Assembly: GCA_011371325.1 (NCBI GenBank)
Contig: DRQV01000091.1
Location: forward strand, 1-5,138
Length of the DNA stretch: 5,138 nt
Reading direction: 5' to 3'
Origin: Thioploca sp.
GTDB lineage: Bacteria > Pseudomonadota > Gammaproteobacteria > Beggiatoales > Beggiatoaceae
Shown piece by piece: positions 1-5,138 of the stretch. Made by a program: the position numbers and the translations under genes. Within the stretch, counting starts at the first letter, position 1. Each line of letters opens with the position of its first letter. The notes beneath the pieces are model-generated. The model was given only the letters and a program-made list of their open reading frames with translations. It did not search any database and was not told the origin of the DNA.

Positions 1-1
1 A

Positions 2-1255
2 AATGCTCGAAGTATAGTAAAACCTGGTGATATTATTATGGCGGTTCCTAAAATATCATCTAAAACTAAAGAAGATAAAACATCTAAAGAACAACCACTT
101 ATAGAAGTGGATATGCAAAATTTGAAGTTTAAAGATGTTAGTTGGCGTTTATCACAAATTCCACAGGTTGAAGGAGCATTAATAACTATTAACCCAAAAG
201 ATGGAGCTATTATCGCTTTGTCAGGTGGATTCCACTATTTTAACAGCAAATTTAACCGAGTTACTCAAGCTAAAAGACAACCTGGTTCAACTTTTAAACC
301 ATTTATTTATTCAGCAGCTTTATCCAGAGGTTTTTCAGCTAATAGTTCAATTAATGATGCTCCAATAGTGTATAAAATTAGTGGTGGGAAAAGATGGCGA
401 CCTAGAAATTATAGTAAGAGATATTATGGGTGGACTACTTTGCGTAGGGCTTTAGCTTATTCACATAATGTATCTTCAGTTCGATTGCTAGAAAAAGTAG
501 GAGTTGATTATACTAGAAATTATTTGACAAATTTTGGTTTTAATAAGAAAAATATGCCTAATAATCTCACCATTGCCTTAGGTACTGGTGAAGTTACTCC
601 ATTAAAATTAGTTACTGGTTATGCGGTATTTGCTAATGGCGGATTTCGGATAAAACCATATTTCATTGATCGGATTGAAGATAGCCATGGCAAAGTTATT
701 TATTCAAGTAATCCATTGAAAATATGCCGACGATGTCCAGTTGAAATTTTAACATCTAAATTAGATGAAACTAAAGACCTTTTGACCTCTTATGATAACT
801 GTGATCAAATACCTCGTTATGCACCAAAAGCTATAACTTCACATAATGCTTATTCCATGACTTCTATGTTAAAAGATGTAATTAGAATTGGAACTGCTAA
901 AAAAGCTAAACAACTTAAACGTAGTGATATAGCTGGCAAAACTGGTACAACAAGTAATTTACGAGATGCTTGGTTTGTTGGGTATAATTCTGATATAGTT
1001 ACTGCTGTTTGGATCGGTTTTGATAAACCACGTTCTTTAGGTTATAAAGAAACTGGTGGTAGAACTGCACTACCTATGTGGATTGATTTTATGAAAGTAG
1101 CTTTTAAAGGTAAACCTATTCGCTCTTTACCTAAAAGATATCGTTCTGCTGCTAACAAAAAATTCAAAAAGAAGAAACGTGCTACCAGCAGAGCAAGAAA
1201 GAAAAAGAAACGTACTATTAAAAGATCAACTGTTATCCCTGAACAGTTATTTTAG
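2..1255 (+). CDS. mrcA: Penicillin-binding protein 1A, C-terminal part (5' end outside window)
   Basis: Bifunctional class A PBPs polymerise and cross-link peptidoglycan on the periplasmic face of the inner membrane. The frame is open to the left edge and its first codons (NARSIVKPGDII) look like the end of the OB-like domain. The ATG at 38 is therefore internal, and the transmembrane and glycosyltransferase parts lie outside the window. The transpeptidase domain is intact: catalytic serine motif STFK at 287-298 within QPGSTFKPF, SHN at 461-469, KTGT at 938-949. Conserved PBP1A stretches include SKFNRVTQAKRQPGS, GYAVFANGG and DAWFVGYN. A CxxC pair (CRRC, 725-736) precedes a variable loop. The oddity is the C-terminus: after about 1133 the chain becomes an almost pure Lys/Arg tail, 19 basic residues of 31, ending in VIPEQLF. 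plsY begins 26 bases after the stop, so co-transcription is likely. Family assignment is firm. PBP1A over other class A PBPs is by motif resemblance. Confidence 0.93.
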   Translation, partial: NARSIVKPGDIIMAVPKISSKTKEDKTSKEQPLIEVDMQNLKFKDVSWRLSQIPQVEGALITINPKDGAIIALSGGFHYFNSKFNRVTQAKRQPGSTFKPFIYSAALSRGFSANSSINDAPIVYKISGGKRWRPRNYSKRYYGWTTLRRALAYSHNVSSVRLLEKVGVDYTRNYLTNFGFNKKNMPNNLTIALGTGEVTPLKLVTGYAVFANGGFRIKPYFIDRIEDSHGKVIYSSNPLKICRRCPVEILTSKLDETKDLLTSYDNCDQIPRYAPKAITSHNAYSMTSMLKDVIRIGTAKKAKQLKRSDIAGKTGTTSNLRDAWFVGYNSDIVTAVWIGFDKPRSLGYKETGGRTALPMWIDFMKVAFKGKPIRSLPKRYRSAANKKFKKKKRATSRARKKKKRTIKRSTVIPEQLF

Positions 1256-1281
1256 GGTTAGCATACTTATTAGAAATAATT

Positions 1282-1869
1282 ATGTTTATTGAAAGTTTAC
1301 TGATGGTTTTAGCTTATTTATTAGGCTCTGTATCTGGTGCAATGTTAGTATGCAAAACTATGGGATTAGCCGATCCACGTACTCAAGGTTCTGGTAATCC
1401 TGGAGCAACCAATGTATTACGACATGGAGGCAAAAAAGCAGCGATAATAACTTTATTGTTAGATATAATGAAGGGTGTGATAGCAGTATTAATTGCTAAA
1501 TTACTTACTGGCTCTGTAATTATATTGGCTGGAGTTACTATTGCGGTTTTCATTGGTCATTTATATCCAATCTTCTTTAATTTTCAAGGTGGTAAAGGAG
1601 TTGCAACTGCATTTGGAGCTTTAATTGCGTTAGTGTGGCCGGTTGGTTTAGCAGCTTTAAGTACATGGATAAGTATAGCTATACTGTTACGTTACTCATC
1701 ATTAGCTGCAGTCGTTACCGCTATATCAGCTCCAATATATATGTTTTGGTTTACTCCAATCTGGGAATATAGAATTATATGTATTGCGATTGGTATATTA
1801 CTGCTTTGGAGACATCGCTCCAATATTCGCAAATTATTAGCTGGTCAAGAAACTAAAATCGGTAAGTAA
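1282..1869 (+). CDS. plsY: Glycerol-3-phosphate acyltransferase PlsY
   Basis: PlsY is an inner-membrane enzyme that transfers the acyl group of acyl-phosphate (made by PlsX) to glycerol-3-phosphate, giving lysophosphatidic acid, the first step of phospholipid synthesis. The product has 195 residues, the usual family length of about 200. All three family motifs are present: GSGNPGATNVLR at residues 36-47, GHLYPIFFNFQGGKGVAT at 92-109 and RHRSNIRKLLAGQE at 177-190. Hydrophobic segments near residues 4-26, 54-76, 79-98, 111-136 and 140-175 fit the multi-pass topology. The ATG at 1282 puts the N-terminus directly ahead of the first membrane helix and conserved GSVSGA. No good Shine-Dalgarno sequence stands before it (the upstream bases are TTAGAAATAATT), which suggests translation aided by the upstream mrcA gene 26 bases away. 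No plsX or folB neighbour is visible. Nothing is missing or truncated. Confidence 0.96.
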   Translation: MFIESLLMVLAYLLGSVSGAMLVCKTMGLADPRTQGSGNPGATNVLRHGGKKAAIITLLLDIMKGVIAVLIAKLLTGSVIILAGVTIAVFIGHLYPIFFNFQGGKGVATAFGALIALVWPVGLAALSTWISIAILLRYSSLAAVVTAISAPIYMFWFTPIWEYRIICIAIGILLLWRHRSNIRKLLAGQETKIGK

Positions 1870-1981
1870 GCACTAATTATCATACATAAAAACTATTGTG
1901 AAATTTTTTAAACAATTAAATTTTACTAGTATTATACGAGAATAACATCAGCATTATCACTTAATAAATTAGGAATTATTT

Positions 1982-3103
1982 ATGGCAAAATCGGTAGGTG
2001 TACTCACTGCTGGCGGTGATAGCCCAGGACTTAATGCAGCAATCAGAGCAATTGGAAAAGCCGCTATTGGTTCTTTTGGAATGCAATTTATTGGTTTTCG
2101 TGATGGTTTTCGTGGTTTAGTAGAAAATCGTACTGTGCGTTTAGATGAAGCAGCCTTATCAGGTATTTTGATTGTTGGAGGAACCTTATTAGGTACTAGT
2201 CGTGATAAACCACATCGGATGCCAATAGGTAGTAAAGTATTGGACATGACTGATACAATTGTTGAAACTTACTATAAACATCATCTGGATGTATTAGTTT
2301 GTTTAGGTGGTGGTGGTACTCATAAAAATGGTTTTCGATTACAACAAGCTGGATTAAATATTATCACATTGCCTAAGACAATCGATAATGATTTAGCGAT
2401 GACAGATACTACTTTAGGGTTTGATACAGCATTAAGCATCGCTACTGAAGCAATTGATCGTTTGCACAGCACTGCTCATAGTCATCATCGGATTATAGTA
2501 GTAGAGATAATGGGACATAATGCTGGTTGGTTAGCTTTGGGAGCTGGAATTGCAGGAGGAGCCCATGTAGTATTAATTCCAGAAATACCTTATGATATCA
2601 ATACTGTTGCTAATTCTATTCGGCAACGTAGCAGATATGGAAAAAACTTTAGTATTGTAGTAGTGGCAGAAGGAGCAATGTCACAAGAGGATGCTAAATT
2701 TATTAAATCTAATGAGAAATCTAGTAATAAAGCTAAAAATAAAAAAGCTAAAAATCTACTCAAAGAACAGTTAAAACAATTTAAATCTCAACAAGCTGAT
2801 AATACTAGAAATCTTACAGAGAAACTTGAAAGCTTGACCGGGTTAGAATCTAGGATAACAACTCTAGGTCATTTACAAAGAGGTGGTACTCCTTCTGCTA
2901 CTGATCGTTTATTGGCTACTAGATTAGGTACAGCTTGTACTCATATGATTAAAAAAGAAGAATACGGCGTAATGATGGCTGTTAAAGGTGAGCAGGTTTT
3001 ACCCGTAAAATTGGAAGAGGTGGTTGGTAAACGTAAAATTGTTCCAATGAATCATTCTTGGATAAAAACAGCTAATGATGTTGGTATTTGCTTAGGAAAT
3101 TAA
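1982..3103 (+). CDS. 6-phosphofructokinase, group III / mixed-substrate type
   Basis: Phosphorylates fructose 6-phosphate to fructose 1,6-bisphosphate in the cytoplasm, using ATP or PPi. Motifs in order: [12 protein letters not shown] (residues 11-22), GGTLLGTSR (66-74), GGGGT (109-113), PKTIDND (131-137, catalytic base Asp135), MGHNAGW (177-183), PEIPYD (200-205), and [14 protein letters not shown] (289-302) with substrate-binding Arg291, His297 and Arg300. The THKNGFRL and [20 protein letters not shown] blocks and the length of 373 (E. coli PfkA is about 320) place it in group III. Position 112 (E. coli Gly104) is Gly, as in ATP enzymes. Position 132 (E. coli Gly124) is Lys, as in PPi enzymes. 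The donor therefore cannot be settled from sequence. A Lys-rich segment at about 240-285 separates AEGA from ESRITT. The start is supported by AGGA at 1971-1974, 7 bases ahead of the ATG. The 112-base gap after plsY has only a weak promoter candidate (TTTAAA 1907-1912, TATTAT 1930-1935, 17-base spacing). I see no hairpin terminator after the stop. Confidence 0.92.
   Translation: MAKSVGVLTAGGDSPGLNAAIRAIGKAAIGSFGMQFIGFRDGFRGLVENRTVRLDEAALSGILIVGGTLLGTSRDKPHRMPIGSKVLDMTDTIVETYYKHHLDVLVCLGGGGTHKNGFRLQQAGLNIITLPKTIDNDLAMTDTTLGFDTALSIATEAIDRLHSTAHSHHRIIVVEIMGHNAGWLALGAGIAGGAHVVLIPEIPYDINTVANSIRQRSRYGKNFSIVVVAEGAMSQEDAKFIKSNEKSSNKAKNKKAKNLLKEQLKQFKSQQADNTRNLTEKLESLTGLESRITTLGHLQRGGTPSATDRLLATRLGTACTHMIKKEEYGVMMAVKGEQVLPVKLEEVVGKRKIVPMNHSWIKTANDVGICLGN
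2729..2755 (+). repeat. Short 15-base-period direct repeat inside phosphofructokinase gene
   Basis: AAAGCTAAAAAT occurs at 2729-2740 and again, exactly, at 2744-2755. The 15-base offset is a whole number of codons. It encodes adjacent KAKN units in the Lys-rich segment of the enzyme. It looks like slippage duplication of A-rich coding DNA within a region that tolerates length change. Confidence 0.6.
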
Positions 3104-3437
3104 TCGTAAATTTTTATTATAACTACCGGCTGTTATTATCTCCTGAATCTGGATTATTCTGTATATTTTCTACACCATCATAGTTCCGTATTCCAAGGTT
3201 AAATATTCAACTTCATCAAGTATTCGACAATCAAATTAGCTTTAAATGTTTTTTAGGAAAATGGTTAGGAATTAGTAGAAAAATCTATATAAATAATTTT
3301 CTGTATTTATTAATTGTAATTTTTGAGTATAATATTTTGCCGTTATTAAGCAAAAATCATTCCTTTAAGTAAACGATAGTCTCATTCTGTAAATATTGTA
3401 AACAAATAAAATAATATATCTATTTATCAGCTGTTTC

Positions 3438-3446
3438 TGTTATAAT
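3438..3446 (+). promoter_or_regulatory. Extended -10 promoter candidate for the repeat-protein gene
   Basis: The nine bases TGTTATAAT match the extended -10 consensus (TG, one base, TATAAT) exactly. No good -35 hexamer is found 16-18 bases upstream, which is tolerated in extended -10 promoters. Transcription would begin near 3453, giving a leader of roughly 145 bases before the start codon at 3598. Perfect TATAAT-like strings are frequent in DNA this AT-rich, so this rests mainly on the TG extension and the position. Confidence 0.4.
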
Positions 3447-3450
3447 ATAT

Positions 3451-3530
3451 TTTATCCTAAGCTGTCAATGGAACAAGAGCGAATTAGTATTTGCCAAATC
3501 AAAAAAATGCTATTTCTAGGATAAATACTA
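3451..3530 (+). repeat. Two overlapping inverted repeats in the putative leader
   Basis: TTTATCCTA (3451-3459) is the exact reverse complement of TAGGATAAA (3517-3525). TAGTATTT (3485-3492) is the exact reverse complement of AAATACTA (3523-3530). The two right arms share bases 3523-3525, so in RNA the two stems could not both form completely. The first left arm lies at the expected transcription start. This could be alternative leader structure. The stems are short and AT-rich, however, and pairs of this length are not very unlikely by chance in such DNA. Confidence 0.25.
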
Positions 3531-3586
3531 TAGTAATGGTGTAATATTTTGAAGAGTTATTCCAAACTTTAATTAAATTTCTAAAA

Positions 3587-3590
3587 AAGG
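3587..3590 (+). promoter_or_regulatory. Shine-Dalgarno site of the repeat-protein gene
   Basis: AAGG stands 7 bases before the ATG at 3598, an ideal distance. An in-frame TAA at 3592-3594 rules out any earlier start in this frame, so the site fixes the translation start. Confidence 0.75.
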
Positions 3591-3597
3591 TTAAGAT

Positions 3598-5138
3598 ATG
3601 CAAAATAAAAAACTTGCTATAGCAATCCAATCTGCTATTTTTACAGTTGCTATTGGTAATGTTATAGCTGAACCATTAACTTACAGTGACATGTCAGGTT
3701 TGATATCAGTTGAAACTTCTGATTCAACCACAAGAAAAGGTGATGACAAGAATAAATCCGATAAGAAAGATAATGATGACAAGTTAGATAATGAAATCAA
3801 GATTAATATTGAGCTAACTTATGAGCTTGGAAATCCAACAACCGATGAGCTTGAAAATCCAATAACTGACGAGCTTGAAAATTCAATAACTGACGAGCTT
3901 GAAAATTCAATAACTGACGAGCTTGGAAATCCAATAACTGATGAGCTTGCTACACCTGATACATCGAATGATGATAAAATTGTTATAATTGATTTTTCAG
4001 AATTAGATGTGGAATCCATTGCTGAATTATCTCTTGAAATAATTGCTAGTTTAACATCCGCAGATTTTGCTACTATTCCGCTTGATGCTCTTATTGGTTT
4101 AACTCCAAAACAGATAGCAGCATTAAATGTATCAATTTGGAAAGATTTAACTACTAAACAATTAGCTCAACTAGCCTCATCTTTAACTGCCGAATATTTT
4201 GTCGAATTAAATCAAGATGTGTTAGAAGTTGCTGGATTTAATTTGCTAATGGCATTTGAGAGCAATAAAGTTGAAAAAATATTATTAACAATTGAAGAAT
4301 CCACAGCATGGAATTGGATGTCAAGTGATGATAATATACTCGGTTGGGTAGTATTAAATTATGTTGATACTATCAGCGCTAATCTGGATAAATTCATGCC
4401 AACTGGCTGGAATATAGTTAAAGAAACTGATGAATTAAAGTTCGATATTGACGCAACTATGATTCCAAATCTGTCAATTGATTTAGTTAGCTCTTTAACT
4501 GCTGATAATTTATCTTTACTTGATGTAAATGTTGTAAATTATCTTACAGTTGAACAAGTTGAAGTTATTCCACCAACTACTTGGGCTACAGTTGACACAT
4601 CCTATTTAACCTTGCTTGCTGAGTCTAATAAAAAATTATCTGATGACTTCCTCACTAAGGTTACTGTTAACTTTGACGTTACAGATTTAGAAGCGAAGTA
4701 TCAGAAGAAGTATGAAAAAAATTATGCCAAGGAACTTGAAAAGTTCTACAAATCGACCTTACCTAAAGGTTGGAAAGTAAACGTTAAAGTCAAGGATGGC
4801 AAAACTTCCGTTAAGCTAAAACCACCCAAACAGATTTTGCAAACAGATACTTTCCTAAAAAACCTCAATCCCAAGTTTATAACTGCAATTGAGTTTGAGG
4901 ATAATGAAGATTATAATAATGTTATCACTTCATTGTTTGATTATTCTAAAGTAATCTCTGATGATTTAATAACTTTTGCAACAACTCAACCGCTTACCAA
5001 TAGAATCAACATTTCTTTAAACTTGATTAACCAAGGCAATATTGATAAAATCGATCAAGTGATACCATCAGGCTGGACATTTAACAGCAGAACTAATTAT
5101 ATCAATATGACTTCAGATGCAGTTGCATCGTTGACTCC
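3598..5138 (+). CDS. Large secreted repeat protein, unknown function (3' end outside window)
   Basis: The frame is open from this ATG to the window edge: 513 codons and no stop. A Shine-Dalgarno site 7 bases upstream and an in-frame TAA at 3592 fix the start. Residues 1-24 form a Sec signal peptide: MQNKK, a hydrophobic core, then VIA before Glu25, a good signal peptidase I site. Residues 42-65 are a Lys/Asp-rich hydrophilic linker. Residues 76-115 are five tandem octapeptides of form EL(E/G)N(P/S)(I/T)TD. Next come LTxxxφxxφ repeats at residues 152, 168, 184, 196, 300 and 316, often exactly 16 apart. Larger modules are marked by MPTGW (267-271), LPKGW (388-392) and IPSGW (489-493), each preceded by a β-like strand (VVLNYV, VTVNFDV, INISLNL). 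No cysteine occurs. I recognise no family. Export to the periplasm, surface or medium is inferred from the signal peptide. An adhesin or host-directed protein is possible but unproven. It lies 494 bases from its neighbour and probably has its own promoter. Confidence 0.88.
   Translation, partial: MQNKKLAIAIQSAIFTVAIGNVIAEPLTYSDMSGLISVETSDSTTRKGDDKNKSDKKDNDDKLDNEIKINIELTYELGNPTTDELENPITDELENSITDELENSITDELGNPITDELATPDTSNDDKIVIIDFSELDVESIAELSLEIIASLTSADFATIPLDALIGLTPKQIAALNVSIWKDLTTKQLAQLASSLTAEYFVELNQDVLEVAGFNLLMAFESNKVEKILLTIEESTAWNWMSSDDNILGWVVLNYVDTISANLDKFMPTGWNIVKETDELKFDIDATMIPNLSIDLVSSLTADNLSLLDVNVVNYLTVEQVEVIPPTTWATVDTSYLTLLAESNKKLSDDFLTKVTVNFDVTDLEAKYQKKYEKNYAKELEKFYKSTLPKGWKVNVKVKDGKTSVKLKPPKQILQTDTFLKNLNPKFITAIEFEDNEDYNNVITSLFDYSKVISDDLITFATTQPLTNRINISLNLINQGNIDKIDQVIPSGWTFNSRTNYINMTSDAVASLT
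3823..3942 (+). repeat. Five tandem 24-base repeats within the secreted-protein gene
   Basis: Units start at 3823, 3847, 3871, 3895 and 3919, and a sixth begins at 3943 with GAGCTTG before diverging. Each encodes one octapeptide, in order ELGNPTTD, ELENPITD, ELENSITD, ELENSITD and ELGNPITD. Copies three and four are identical in all 24 bases; the others differ at one to a few positions. Because 24 is a multiple of three, gain or loss of units keeps the gene in frame. The near-identity implies recent expansion or homogenisation. Confidence 0.95.

Larger units (their letters stand above)
3104..3597. other. 494-base AT-rich intergenic region
   Basis: No gene is supported here on either strand. 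The first 100 bases are less AT-rich than the remainder; the stretch from about 3260 to 3450 is mostly A and T. I see no GC-rich hairpin followed by a T-run that would end the phosphofructokinase transcript, so termination is either Rho-dependent or weak. Near 3328-3333 there is a perfect TATAAT without a convincing -35 box. It is followed by a 6-base inverted repeat (TTTTGC 3335-3340, GCAAAA 3350-3355) that could be an operator or chance. The region from about 3438 onward appears to be the promoter and leader of the next gene. No tRNA-like cloverleaf or CRISPR pattern was noticed. Confidence 0.7.

Noticed and set aside
38..40. ATG as the start of the penicillin-binding protein gene
   Set aside because: The same frame is open to the window edge and the preceding codons (SIVKPGDII) match PBP1A sequence, so this methionine is internal.
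1969..2247. Open frame of 92 codons on the minus strand opposite the phosphofructokinase start
   Set aside because: It lies wholly over the conserved N-terminal motifs of phosphofructokinase, has low-complexity Pro/Ser/Lys composition and resembles no protein I know.
3123..3209. Protein-like stretch of 27 codons on the minus strand (ends NPDSGDNNSR then stop)
   Set aside because: It looks like a hydrophilic C-terminus and could be a gene relic, but it has no ATG, is bounded by a stop upstream and is too short to separate from chance.
3335..3355. Six-base inverted repeat TTTTGC / GCAAAA as a transcription terminator
   Set aside because: The stem is short and AT-rich and no T-run follows on the plus strand. 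It lies 230 bases beyond the phosphofructokinase stop.
3489..3499. Near-palindrome ATTTGCCAAAT as an operator
   Set aside because: Five-base arms around one base are common in AT-rich DNA, and no second copy or known regulator consensus supports it.
3819..4019. Open frame of 66 codons on the minus strand, rich in serine with repeated SSSVI units
   Set aside because: It is the antisense shadow of the 24-base tandem repeat. The repeat unit happens to lack stops on that strand, so the frame stays open. The plus-strand frame has a signal peptide, ribosome site and far greater length.

Overview
The window is an AT-rich bacterial segment. By eye, coding sequence is about one third G+C and the main intergenic gap is nearer 20-25%. 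It holds three housekeeping genes, then a long gap, then the first part of a large gene that runs off the right edge. All four genes are on the + strand. The penicillin-binding protein most resembles gammaproteobacterial PBP1A. An AT-rich gammaproteobacterium, possibly host-associated, is therefore the best guess, but no genus can be named from this sequence.

Left part (2-1255 and 1282-1869). The C-terminal half of a class A penicillin-binding protein (mrcA/ponA type) has its full transpeptidase triad STFK, SHN and KTGT. It ends in an extremely lysine/arginine-rich tail. Only 26 bases later begins plsY, the membrane acyltransferase that makes lysophosphatidic acid from acyl-phosphate. The two are probably co-transcribed and both serve envelope synthesis.

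Middle (1982-3103). After a 112-base gap with no clear terminator comes a 373-residue phosphofructokinase. It belongs to the group III / mixed-substrate branch, not the classic E. coli PfkA branch. Its donor-determining residues give mixed ATP/PPi signals.

Right part (3104-5138). A 494-base, very AT-rich non-coding gap carries an extended -10 promoter candidate and two mutually exclusive inverted repeats. It leads into an open frame that starts at 3598 and has no stop before the window ends, giving at least 513 codons. The frame has a strong Shine-Dalgarno site and encodes a Sec signal peptide and a Lys/Asp-rich linker. Five tandem octapeptide repeats follow, from a 24-base DNA repeat. After these come 16-residue LTxxxφxxφ repeats and three larger modules each marked by a φPxGW motif. 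I do not recognise the family. It looks like a large, cysteine-free, secreted or surface repeat protein and is the most interesting object here.
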